A DNA stretch of 64,000 nucleotides. It comes from Unio delphinus. Its lineage: Eukaryota; Mollusca; Bivalvia; Unionida; Unionidae. The stretch is from NCBI GenBank assembly GCA_029339505.1, contig JAQISU010000115.1, positions 1,161,001 to 1,225,000 of the forward strand. The letters are read 5' to 3'. Positions 50,500 to 60,000 of the stretch are shown here, piece after piece. Below the pieces are notes generated by a model. The model searched no databases. It was given only the letters and a program-made list of their open reading frames with translations, and had not been told where the DNA came from. The position numbers and the translations under genes are program-made. The first letter of the stretch is position 1. Each line of letters opens with the position of its first letter.

Positions 50500-51296
50500 A
50501 CACCTTACATGGATTCCACAACAACTCCATATTCCCATGTGCATATGCTCTACTGCCGGGTCGTTCTCAAGCGGTATATGGTAGATTTCTCAATCACATA
50601 ACGACGCTGTCGAACGTTGGACAACCTTTATCCATTGTTACGGACTTCGAGCTGGCTGCTGTCAACGCCTTCAAAGACAAGTTCCCGAATGCAACAATGG
50701 TGGGTTGTATGTTTCATTTTGGGCAATGCATATGGAGACAAGTGCAGCAGCATGGATTAGCAGCCACTTACAATAATGATCCTGAATTTGCTACTAAGGT
50801 AAAGCGTCTAATGGCTCTTGCATTTGTTCCTACTGCGGATGTCATTGCAGCTTTTGAGGAGCTTACAGATGATGATGATTATCGTAATATGGATGTCATT
50901 CTGGACTACTTTTAGGACAATTTTATCGGGATACAGGGGAGAAACAGAAGAGCTCCACCAAGGTTTGAACTTACGCTGTGGAACCAATACGACCGCGTCC
51001 TTAATAAACTACCTCACAGCAATAATGCAGTCGAAGGATGGCATAATAGCTTCAACAACTCAGTTGGAATTGCACATCCAACTGCGATTGCCTTATCAAA
51101 GAAAATCAAGATAGAACAACACAGCATGGCACTATTTCGCAGACAACTGGAACTTGGACAACCACAGAGAAAAATACGCAAGACATACAAGCAAGTAGAT
51201 GAAGCCTTGTTCACCATTGTTTCTGATTACAACAACCGTGACAGAATGCAGTATCTTACTGACATTTCTAGAGTCCTTAGAATTAACATTGTATGA
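50500..51296 (+). pseudogene. MULE transposase, C-terminal part
   Basis: One reading frame runs from about 50490 to a TGA at 51294, with a single internal TAG at 50913. It contains the MULE catalytic pattern: first acid in VTDFELAAVNAF, GCMFHFGQCIW (C-x2-H signature), and the Glu in NNAVEGWHN. FPNA and WNQYDRV are also typical. Mutator-like transposases move DNA by cut-and-paste. The N-terminal DNA-binding part is missing; left of 50490 is Gmr1-associated sequence. It was probably truncated by that rearrangement. Confidence 0.8.
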
Positions 51297-51413
51297 GAAG
51301 AGACTCTCTTCAAATAACTGGATATAACTTCCTACTCTTTTATATGCATTTTCCCTCTTGCTTCTAATAAAATCTGTTTAAAATAACATGAATATGATTA
51401 ATTTATTGTAACA

Positions 51414-51530
51414 TGTGGGGACTTTTTGTCCGGGACATTTTTGTATGGGGACATTTTGTCCTGGGACATTTTGTCAGGGACATTATGTCCGGGACATTTT
51501 GGGTCGGGACATTTTGTCCTGTCACCCTTA
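51414..51530. repeat. Array of GGGACATTTTGTCC palindromes
   Basis: Six or so near-palindromic 14-17 base units in a row, between the MULE relic and the integrase remnant. It is likely the right terminus of the MULE or of a related DNA transposon. Confidence 0.7.
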
Positions 51531-51539
51531 CACGTCGTC

Positions 51540-52086
51540 ATCTTTTTTGGTGAACACGTTGTAACTCAGGCAAGTAAAACGTTCCTTTGAATACTTCTCC
51601 GTTCATGTCTTCCAATTTATAGACGGTAGGATGGCGGTCACGCACTCGTCCAGTAACAGGAAACAAATCGGTGGTCTAGTTGGGTAAGTAACCTTTGTCG
51701 AAAGTGCGTTTGGTTCTACCAATGCGAACCCAATCTCCAGGGATTAACACTCCACCTGTTTTGGATATCAATGGTACGACCCAGGCAAATTTAGGAAAGA
51801 CGTCGATGACACAAAACAAATATTTGTAGGTGGTTAAATGAGAGACATCGGCTAAATCGGCTTGCCATTGATGATCGATGCTTTCCACTTGAGTGCCACT
51901 TCTGTGAAATTTTCGTCGAATGGGTTTGTGTAAAGTTTACGTAGATTGTTCTTGTAACCATCGTTGTACTTCAGGTAAACGGAGCTTTTTCAGGCGAGTT
52001 TTAGCAGCACGATACAATTTCTGAATGCCTCCGTAACCTGCAGGGTGGACTGGATCGTAGTAAATGTTGGCTAATACCTTCTCCAT
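51540..52086 (-). pseudogene. Polinton integrase, core deleted
   Basis: From an ATG at 52086 the frame shows the N-terminal region (NIYYDPVHPAGYGGIQKLYR), the start of the catalytic core with the first Asp (HQWQADLADVSHL, then FCVIDVFPKFAWVV), and the C-terminal chromodomain-like region (PGDWVRIGRTKRTFDKGYLP, then VYKLEDMNGEVFKGTFYLPE). Between KTG and GVLIPG about 100 residues are missing, including the stretch with the second Asp and the Glu. A TAA at about 51938 and a TAG at about 51676 add to the damage. It would join Polinton ends to DNA; this copy cannot. Confidence 0.85.
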
Positions 52087-52101
52087 TGTTTTGTTAATAA
52101 G

Positions 52102-53061
52102 TCACCCACTATTAGATGATACTGCTTTGGGTGGGACGAAATGAGGGGGGGGGGGGTGCTTGGAAATGGTTTTATGTGTCCGATGTGCCACAGGAGTCGA
52201 CGCTGAGGGCACTGGTGGTGGTGGCATTGGCGAAGGTGGTAATGGGATAGTTTTAGTCTTCTTTTCTTTTCTCACTTCTGGTTTCCTTTCTTTCTTTTTC
52301 ACATCTGTCGAACGAGGAGTGGCCATGATTTTTTTAACCCACGTTTTGAGTTCTTCTCGTTGAGGAGTGGGGGAAGGAGTCAACAAGGAAGCTGCAATCT
52401 TACTCCAAATGGGAGTGGCAGTGGGTGTTTGAAAGATATCATGGGGATCTTCTTCCTTGGGTAATGGTGGGGTGACGCCTGTCTTGGCCACTGTACATTG
52501 TGAGAGCGACGGATTATTCATCAGAGCCTTCAAACCTGTAAGATAGGGTAAAGCTGTTCCACAGCTTTTCGATGAAAGAGTTGCAGTCGTTTCAAGAGTT
52601 GACCGTACTTTTGCGATTTTTTGGTTTCAGACAAAACGTGGCGATGCATCAAGGATTGCAATTTGTGTTGTAATTGGGACATCTCGGTCAAATCAGGATT
52701 GGGTGGTAAATGGGGGGAGGGGTACGTTGTTCTTGCCAACGATGATATTCCTTCCATCGTTTGTAAGGGACTAAAGTCAGTTTTCGTCCTTCCATGGGCT
52801 TCCAAAGGTTACGTCTGAGATCGTTGTGCTCCATGGGTCACTTTTATCTTCTGGAAGGATCAACTTTGGGATATCCCTCGTGCCATCTGTTGTATCAAAC
52901 TTGGCAACATATTTAGGATGTCGGTTTTTGCTAATCCTCCCAACAAAGGAAGAAGAAAGGGTAAAAATCCTCCGCGTTGCCCCAACATCATTTTCTTTTG
53001 ACGGACCGGTATTTTCTATTGAACCATTTGACGAAGAACGTGTCGATGTTTGTCTAAGCAT
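52102..53061 (-). pseudogene. Polinton conserved gene of unknown function (three shifted frames)
   Basis: Three overlapping frames (53061-52777, 52805-52530, 52533-52102) look like one gene broken by two shifts. The middle piece has a helical segment (LQHKLQSLMHRHVLSETKKS, then KYGQLLKRLQLF) resembling a conserved Polinton ORF that I remember from other invertebrate elements. The last piece is Pro/Lys-rich. Its start overlaps the end of the preceding tandem gene by 46 bases. The function is unknown; the position next to the integrase is constant in my recollection, not checked. Confidence 0.5.
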
Positions 53062-53342
53062 TTTTTCTGGTGTGGAGACAAAGGTATCGTACTTTTAAAG
53101 ACATTCAAACAACATTCGCACACGGTATCGATGACATCTTTGGAGGCTGTTTTAATGATTTGTTTTCGCATGGGTGTATAGGCTTTGGACAGGACAGACA
53201 ACATGTCTCCATGTTTGACTAGACAATGAAGTAGTCCTTTCCTTTTCTTTCCCTTGTGGAGTGAATAAGAATGTTTTCTGCTAGGTGACATCTTTGCTTG
53301 TTCGTTCCACAATAACACTGACGTCAATGACTTGGAACACAC
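53016..53342 (-). CDS. Polinton small protein, tandem copy 1 (with C-terminus)
   Basis: A 108-codon frame. The N-terminus has a basic patch (RKHSYSLHKGKKRKGL), followed by a helical region with VIDTVCECCLNV and a C-terminal PLSPHQKKCLDKHRHVL. The pattern, a helix with spaced Cys and then PL-x4-K-x3-L-x2-H-x3-L, is one I associate with a widespread small Polinton/adintovirus protein of unknown function. It is the only one of the three tandem copies that keeps this C-terminal motif. Confidence 0.6.
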   Translation of the reverse strand: MCSKSLTSVLLWNEQAKMSPSRKHSYSLHKGKKRKGLLHCLVKHGDMLSVLSKAYTPMRKQIIKTASKDVIDTVCECCLNVFKSTIPLSPHQKKCLDKHRHVLRQMVQ

Positions 53343-53644
53343 ACACTTTTATCTTTTTTTACTAGTTGATTCATCAATTGATTTTCTGGTGTGCCTTTCA
53401 AGACATTCAAACACCATTCGCACACGGTATCGATGACATCTTTGGACGCTGTTTTAATGATTTGTTTTTGCATGGGTGGAGAGGCTTTGGACAGGACAGA
53501 CAACATGTCTCCATGTTTGACTAGACAATGAAGTAGTCCTTTCCTTTTCTTTCCCTTGTGGAGTGAATAAGAATGTTTTCTGCTAGGTGACATCTTTACT
53601 TGTTCGTTCCACAATGCCACTGATGTCAATGACTTGGAACACAC
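53324..53644 (-). CDS. Polinton small protein, tandem copy 2 (altered C-terminus)
   Basis: A 106-codon frame, nearly identical to copy 1 over the first 80 residues. After LNVLKGT the sequence switches to PENQLMNQLVKK, encoded by what was upstream sequence of the neighbouring copy. The last 18 bases overlap copy 1. It is open but probably lacks the conserved C-terminal motif. Confidence 0.5.
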   Translation of the reverse strand: MCSKSLTSVALWNEQVKMSPSRKHSYSLHKGKKRKGLLHCLVKHGDMLSVLSKASPPMQKQIIKTASKDVIDTVCEWCLNVLKGTPENQLMNQLVKKDKSVCVPSH

Positions 53645-53650
53645 ACACTT

Positions 53651-53947
53651 TTATCTTTTTTTTACTAGTTGATCCATCAATTGATTTTCTGGTGTGCCTT
53701 TCAAGACATTCAAACACCATTCGCACACGGTATCGATGACATCTTTGGAGGCCGTTTTAATGATTTGTTTTCGCACGGGTGGAGAGGCTTTGGACAGGAC
53801 GGACAACACGTCTTTGTGTTTGGCTAAACGAGGAGGTAGTCCTTTCCTTTTCTTTCCTTTGTGGGGTGAATAAGAATGTTTTCTGCGAGGTGATATCTTT
53901 GCTTGTTCGTTCCACAATACCACTGACGTCAAAGACTTGGTACACAT
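53651..53947 (-). CDS. Polinton small protein, tandem copy 3 (altered C-terminus)
   Basis: A 98-codon frame, the first of the three in transcription order and the most diverged (ISPRRKHSYSPHKG, then LPPRLAKHKDVLSV). It ends with the same PENQLMDQLVKK tail created by the duplication. Confidence 0.5.
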   Translation of the reverse strand: MCTKSLTSVVLWNEQAKISPRRKHSYSPHKGKKRKGLPPRLAKHKDVLSVLSKASPPVRKQIIKTASKDVIDTVCEWCLNVLKGTPENQLMDQLVKKR

Positions 53948-53960
53948 CCTCTTTTATCTA

Positions 53961-54182
53961 CTAGCGCTTCGTCAAAAAGGTAACGATGATTTTCCCAAAA
54001 TCACCAAAGTAACCTTTTTGGTCTCTCTTCTTTTTCTTTAAACGACTGCTTCTTTTTAGGGGATAACGTCGATGTTTGGTTTTTAATCGTTTTGTAGGAT
54101 GACGAGATTGTCTTTATCCTTTTCCTTTTTGTACAGCAGAACGACGATGGTTGTGGTGCGCACGTTTTTGAGGAGGCATCAT
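53961..54182 (-). pseudogene. Small, very basic protein, adenovirus mu/pX-like
   Basis: From an ATG at 54182 the frame is almost entirely Arg, Lys and His (KRAHHNHRRSAVQKGK, later RLKTKHRRYPLKRSSRLKKK). It ends with a GYFGDFGKIIV-type hydrophobic tail and a stop at 53961. One TAA at about 54114 breaks it. Adenoviruses and adintoviruses carry small Arg-rich core peptides that condense the genome; the comparison rests on composition and size only. Confidence 0.5.
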
Positions 54183-54242
54183 TGAGTGTTCAACTATAGC
54201 ACAGAAAATACTGATTCACGTCGTTGTCCTCAAGTGATTTTT

Positions 54243-54779
54243 TTATACTGGAATGCGACGCCACTGATTATCTTTCCGTCGTATCAACTTCATGACAGGT
54301 AACACACGTCGTGAAGGGGTTCGCAACGGACTAAATCGGGACAGTTCTTGTTTGGACAAATCCAGTAAACTCTATAACATGCCAGATCTTTCTTGGACTT
54401 TGACTTTGAGGGCAGGTACTTTGTGAGCAGCTGCTACTGCCGCTAACGTGGAAGAGAGTGTCACCGGCGGAGGAGACGTTTTGGGAGACGCAGATTTCTA
54501 ATGTTTCATCAAATTAAGAAGAACGGGTGTAAAAATGCATTTGGCTGGCGTCACCCGCAACGGAGAAGTGGAAGAACCTGAGGCTACTGGAAATGCGGTC
54601 ACTGGTGTTGAAATTCGTGGTTTACGAAGGTAAGGTTGCGTCCTGGCCGAAGTGCCTCTTTTGCGGGTGAAAGCTCTTTTCTGTGGACTTTTCTTTTTCT
54701 GTGTTTTGGTCTTGGCACCATTGTTCTTTCTCTTGGGGGTTCGTTTGCCTTTTTTTCTTGGGGTGATCTTTGGGAGCAT
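54243..54779 (-). pseudogene. Basic Lys/Pro/Ser-rich protein
   Basis: One frame from an ATG at 54779 runs to 54243 with two internal TAGs (54498 and 54372). The first 45 residues are Lys/Arg-dense (KKGKRTPKRKNNGAKTKTQK); later parts are Ser/Thr/Pro-rich. It overlaps the end of the preceding GFLGG gene by about 158 bases in another frame. A DNA-binding core-type role is possible from composition but is not established. Confidence 0.45.
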
Positions 54780-55113
54780 TGGGATCCCATTTTAAAAGAA
54801 AACGAATGATGACACCTCCTAGAAAACCGCTACCTCCAGGTTTCAAAATGATTTGCTTTTTGGTTTGAGTGTCCATGCGAGGATCAGCCAGTTGTGTCAA
54901 GGCTACTTTGTTTCTGTCAAAAAAGCGTTTTGTTTGATATGGAATGTGAATGATGCCTTGCAGTAATTCACGTGCTGTCACTGTAAACCATCTTAAGACC
55001 TCTTTGAGGCTGGCTTCTAAGACGTGAGCACGCATTTGTGGATTTTTTTCGCAACTGATACCGTACAAGACCCGAATCAATTTGATGGGAAGATAAGACT
55101 GAAGGGATGTCAT
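54622..55113 (-). CDS. Polinton GFLGG protein
   Basis: From an ATG at 55113 it encodes 163 residues. The helical first half (VLRWFTVTARELLQGIIHIP) matches the layout of the tandem small proteins. The middle has LADPRMDTQTKKQIILKPGG followed by SGFLGGVI, a Gly-rich hydrophobic segment. Many Polintons and adintoviruses encode a protein with a (K/R)x2-x5-GGFL motif, thought to be a membrane-active minor virion protein. The C-terminus is highly charged and overlaps the next gene. No stop interrupts it. Confidence 0.6.
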   Translation of the reverse strand: MTSLQSYLPIKLIRVLYGISCEKNPQMRAHVLEASLKEVLRWFTVTARELLQGIIHIPYQTKRFFDRNKVALTQLADPRMDTQTKKQIILKPGGSGFLGGVIIRFLLKWDPNAPKDHPKKKRQTNPQEKEQWCQDQNTEKEKSTEKSFHPQKRHFGQDATLPS

Positions 55114-55142
55114 GTTGACGATATATGAGACAAGGTCAAAGT

Positions 55143-55397
55143 TCAAGACACGTTTATTTCAATGCATGTTTCAATTGGAACAACACGCAAGACAAAAATA
55201 TATAAAAGCCAAATGAATAAGTACAGGAATAAAATAAACAGGGTAACGATCAAAGTGGCATATAAACAAGTCACTGTACAACATTGTTTGGGTAACCAAG
55301 GTGTCCTAGAGGTATTTTGTAATGTTCTTATAGTCTCTACATGGGGTACAGTCACATAGGTGTCCTCTCAGAAGGGTCTTTGTGGTGGAATGTCCAT
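55143..55397 (-). pseudogene. Small single-pass membrane protein
   Basis: From an ATG at 55397, with a TGA at about 55370, the frame carries one strongly hydrophobic helix of about 27 residues (LIVTLFILFLYLFIWLLYIF). Flanks are short. It lies between the GFLGG gene and a Cys-containing gene. No family is recognised. Confidence 0.4.
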
Positions 55398-55504
55398 GAC
55401 AGTCCTGTCTTGAACAGAGTGATTGTCCTCGGTGACAGATTCTTCTTCAACAACTGTCACTAAGACACGTTTAAAAATGACTTTTTTTCACTCGACGATG
55501 AATT

Positions 55505-55980
55505 TTACGAACACAACGCTTGAGCATAATGGAATGCTTCTTTTGTCCAAGCCTCAAAACCCCAACTTTTCCAGTCAAGTACATCTGTCTAATGAAGGTG
55601 TAAATCACAAGCTACACACATCTTTGTACACCACTTCCGTACGTAAACATTGAGGAATCTTTTTTCCTGTAGAGGTCGAGACGAATCCAGATGAAAGTGT
55701 AAGGCTTTTAACAGAATGAGTCTCTCGTGGACTCTCGTGGACATTTAATGTAGCCACCATACTGTCTTTTTTGTAGGTAGTGTTCGTAAAGTGTCCACAA
55801 GGAATCGACAGGTAAACGAAATCCCAGAAAGCAAGTCACTAAAGCACACACTACACGTCGACCCCTATTGATGGGACACAGTGATTGTAATAAGTGTTCG
55901 TAATCCTTCACCGTGTGAATATTCTCAATGATATCCTTCCACGGAATGTGTTTTATCACAAGTGATAAAGGTTGTTGCAT
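55505..55980 (-). pseudogene. Unknown Polinton gene with Cys pairs, broken by a 10-bp duplication
   Basis: The open part (55980-55708, 90 codons) is helical, with a CPINRGRRVVCALVTCFLGF segment. It stops just after a perfect 10-base tandem duplication (TCTCGTGGAC at 55723 and 55733) that shifts the frame. Beyond it another frame continues with a possible zinc-ribbon (CLRTEVVYKDVC, then CVACDLHLH in a third frame) and WGFEAWTKEAFHYAQALC, ending at 55505. It is probably one gene of about 155 codons with two shifts and a TAG. Function unknown. Confidence 0.45.
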
Positions 55981-56043
55981 GATAGTTCTATTTTATACAT
56001 TTTTATGTCGACGACCATAAGTGTATATTCTGCACAGAATTAT

Positions 56044-56415
56044 TTAAAATCTTCTCCATAAGAGAACGTGATTAATATAACGTGTAATTTCGGACCACTG
56101 CCATTCAGGGTAACGGTCAAGAATGATCAAAAAATCTTCAGATGGAAACGAACTAAATTCAAATCTGTGGAAGGTAGACTTGATCCAGAGAAATCTGACA
56201 CGTTGGTTAATTTTTGTCACTTTGTTCTTGTGAATTTCACAACACAAAAGTTCTACAGCCACTCATTGAGATTTTTCTTTAGCAAGTCCCTGCCAAACGT
56301 CCTTGTAGATCTTCTCTTGCAATTCGTGTGGTAATCCTTGAATATTATGTTTTAGTTTGGGTTTATATACTGGACTAGGTTTGTTTCCGAGCCAAACTGG
56401 ATTGTTACACGACAT
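56044..56415 (-). pseudogene. Unknown Polinton gene, weakly F-box-like N-terminus
   Basis: From an ATG at 56415 to a stop at 56044 there are 124 codons with one TGA at about 56263. The early segment GLPHELQEKIYKDVW resembles the start of an F-box (LPxEL...I). The rest is aromatic-rich (YPEWQWSEITRYI). The F-box idea is tentative. It lies directly downstream of the BIR gene. Confidence 0.4.
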
Positions 56416-56433
56416 GGTACAGCATTGTCACTT

Positions 56434-56977
56434 TCAATAACTAGGTCCCACTAAAGGTAGGTATTGACAATTCGGAGACCATCGAGCATGTTCCAGGTAA
56501 GCGGAATCTTTCTGTTCCCACTCGTAAATTGACACACCACAACTGAAACACTTGACTTTATCCCCTTCGCGCAAGTAGAAAAATCCGGCTCTGGCTAATT
56601 CTTCAGGAGTTGGTCCAGGCAGATATTTTGGCTATTTATCTTTGAAGGTTTGGAATCGACTTTTAAAGTGACAGTATTCAGGCAAGCTCGTAGGGAACGA
56701 ATATTCAAACTCTCCTCACTTCCGTTCGATGCAGGTACGGTGAAATTCCTAGGTGTCCACGATAACTTGTTTCACCGCTTTCGCATCCCTCACGTTTAAC
56801 ACGTACATCATCACTTTCCAGGGTAGATATAGGGGTAGTAGTCATAGCAAAGTTCCCACGATGTCCTGCTGAATCGCTAAGGTCGCAGCGTCTGGCATTT
56901 CTGCAATCGCAAGGTTTAACATCGCACTCCGCTCGAGAATCCCCAAATTTGAATGATGCCTGTTTAAATGGATTCAT
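56434..56977 (-). pseudogene. BIR-domain (IAP-like) gene
   Basis: The region 56700-56440 encodes one BIR repeat. An Arg and a Phe of the first helix (SRFQTF) are followed by ELARAGFFYL, CFSC, a His and a final Cys in the canonical CX2CX16HX6C zinc arrangement, with WE and RW at the usual places. BIR domains of IAP proteins bind caspases or IAP antagonists and block apoptosis. A TAG replaces the Trp normally found near the start of the repeat (about 56634). The upstream frame (56977-56705, Cys-rich, unrecognised) is out of phase with it. No RING finger follows. Confidence 0.8.
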
Positions 56978-57037
56978 CTTCTTTCGCTTGGTCGTTGTAG
57001 TTACAAATGAACTATTGGTCTTGGACGATGTCCCTTT

Positions 57038-60000
57038 TTATATGCTGCCCAATTTCGACGTGACCGTACGGTAGAGTGAAGTGATTGTGAAGTCGTGCTC
57101 TTTTTTCGTACACGATTTTTCCAAAGGTCGGCTAACGATTTGGTGTGTGGGTAAACGGACAATCTTGTGCGGTTCGTGGGTGGTCAATTTAAACGTTTCA
57201 TCCTGTTCAGTCTGTAAGACTTCTTGAAGTACGTTAAAGTTCACCACTCGACTGGTGCGAGAACTGAGAGTCAATCCCTTCACTTTACATTCGGTGTGCA
57301 TTTCTCCTTGTGGGTCTCGGTATTCGTAACCGTAATTTTTAGGACCGCCACTTGCAAAACATAGAATCTTGTCGACAGGATGTTCATCGGTATAGGCTCC
57401 TAAATGGTCTCCTACTTCGATGGCAGGGTTACACTGGTTCGGTCGGTGAATGTAGATGCAACTGTTTGTGTCAAAATACAACACACGATCTCCTAACAGT
57501 TCTAACACTTCGTACAATTTTAAGCGAGCATGGACTGTCACGTAAGCCGCAATGATGACATTTCCAAATTTGTCGGCTTCTATAAAGTCTAGTTCTTCTT
57601 CGTAATTGACTAAGATCAAGTCCTCACGAATGACGTCCACGTGTTTCATGTATTTGGTTTTGTCGTGAATCATCTGGAAGTTGCGGGAAGGTTCGGACAA
57701 ATACTCCGTCTTGAGTTAAGACGGTCGTTGTGCCATTTTACCCCTCAAGCAATTTAAAATCACTTTAGCAAACGTTTCGTTTTTCTCGATGTGGTCTAAA
57801 GTGATGCCTTCCTGCTCCCGATATTGTTCTTTGAATATCTTTAGGTCTTCGGGAGTGTGCCACCAGGAAGGATAGCCGCTAGCTTCTTGTTTTAGTTTTA
57901 AGAAGGCATCCACGTAGTCTGCAAAAATACCTTTCTGTGTCTCGTCGCCCTCGTGGTATTGTTGTGTCTTGGGAAAATGGTAAATTTGGTGCCCTTTTAA
58001 CAGTCGGTGTCCCAGGTCCATAGCTTTAAACAATTCAACACTAACCCACGTTCCTGTCGAGGCACTTCTTCCTGGGTGTGCTGACAAAGTTGGTCTTGGT
58101 TGCACGTTTCGGCACAAGTTAGACACAAAGGAAACATCAGTTTTCCTTCGCAATGGTGAAGTAAAACGGGATGGTACAAGTCTGTGGAAGGTAACACTTT
58201 GCACTTGATCAATCCTTCGTACTGGCGTATGTGATCCAAATCAATGTGTTATGTCATCAATTCTGGGTGCCCTACGGGAAAGTGACAATATTTGCACACG
58301 TAAGGATACAGCAAACACACGTCCAAGTATTTGATTTCTTCTCCCTTCTCCTCATCCGCCTGGTACAGCAAAAAGGTGGCATTCGTTCGTCCTCCGTACA
58401 AACTATCCCGTGGGATCAGGGGGTCCACTAATTTGTAACTTTCTACGATACGTTCTGAAACGTTGATCATACCCGTGTTCCCACATTTCCACTACCTGGT
58501 ATCCTTGCTGTTCTAACTTCAAACGTCGCTGACAAGTGGTCTGGTACAAGTCTTCCATGGTCCGTTGTAAAAACTGATTTTTGGTGTCACGTTGAGGGTA
58601 GCACGTGGGACATCCGTGAAATAATCATCCATTAAACTCGTACACGATTTGAGGATTTTCTAAGTCCCAGCCATCCACCAAATACGTTCCGATGGTCTTT
58701 TCGCCTCCTCCGTTGCGGGCGTGTTGGATCCATTTGTCTTCTTTGTTGCACAAGTATGTAGCCAACTTAGGGTTTGACCGAATATTGACGTTTGACACAA
58801 TTCGTCGTTTTAGGGCTGATGACAGCGAGGGTATTTTGAGGCTTGAATAGTTTTCGGCACACTAAGGAACATGCTTTGGCGATGGTACAAGCTTCTTTCA
58901 AAGGATCCATCCCTCCGTGTTCCATGAACAATTCTCGAAATTTTCCACAGCAACGTCGTAAAATGTCCATGTCAGATCGACAGTACTTTAACATTTCTTC
59001 TTGAAAGTCAAAGGGGTCGGAGGCATGAGTCTGGTACCAAGCGTGGAAAGCTTGCCGTTATTCGGTACGCATGTTGTCGGGGTCGTAGTCGTCAGCAACG
59101 TTCCCTCTAAGTTGCGCGCGTGCGCGCACGCGCAGCTGCTCATGCATCTCCGCGCAGCTGAATTGTCAATTTTTGCTCAATCCAACGTTAAATTTTGCTC
59201 GTCTCCGTAATGTTTGCGCAGTGCAGCGAGCACTGCGCGCACACCTACCATTCGCTTCGAGGGAACGTTGGTCGTCAGCTTCAGGCAAATGGGGTAAAAC
59301 GTATTGTTGATTGGTTTCGGTATTGAAAAAGTGTGGAAAATAACCTTTGACCATTTCTGTCATTCCAAACGTTTTAGGCATGCGACTCAAGTTCATGGTC
59401 AAGTAACTCATTGAATCTTTAAACTGTACTTGTCCTACTTGCATAGAAATGATTTTGGCTCTGTTTAAACTCACTTTAGGTCGTTCGGTACTTTGTTCCG
59501 CATAGTATCTGAGCATAAATTGTCCATCGTATCCCGAGAAATTGTGAGCCATTACTGTGGCATGGTGATGACAATTTCCGTAACGTTTGATGTCTTCTGG
59601 ACTCCACGTTTCGTCGATAGGATTTAAGATCCATTGGGCGAACTTGGCCAACGTGTTTGGCCCTCGAAAGATTTTTTTCACGTCCTCCAGGAATCTTGCT
59701 GCAGTGAGGGCAATGTCTAAAGATAGGTTCTTGGATGCACTGCTCGCACGCTCGGTGAGCCACGCAGAAATTAGGAATGTGAATACCGGTCTCTTGCATG
59801 CATTCGAAATCAAAAAAGATAAAATTCCCTTTCTTTTGGGTATCTTGTTCTTAGGGTTGGTATTTTTTAATGAAGCATTCGTGTTCCAAGTCTACAATTT
59901 GGTGACAAATGTTACATCGTTTCTTCCCTCGACTAACGTGAAACTTGGTATTACTGGTACGTATGCCTTGTCCACAAGTAGGGCACAATCTCAGAACCTG

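Larger units (their letters stand above)
53016..53960. repeat. Three tandem copies of a roughly 303-bp unit
   Basis: The phrase AGACATTCAAAC starts at 53099, 53401 and 53704. Copies 1 and 2 are the more alike. The switch point in the genes lies at CACACCAGAAAA, which is present at both borders, suggesting duplication through short homology. Confidence 0.9.

Noticed and set aside
59130..59230. GC-rich island suggesting a promoter
   Set aside because: It lies wholly within a MITE bounded by inverted repeats and a target-site duplication.
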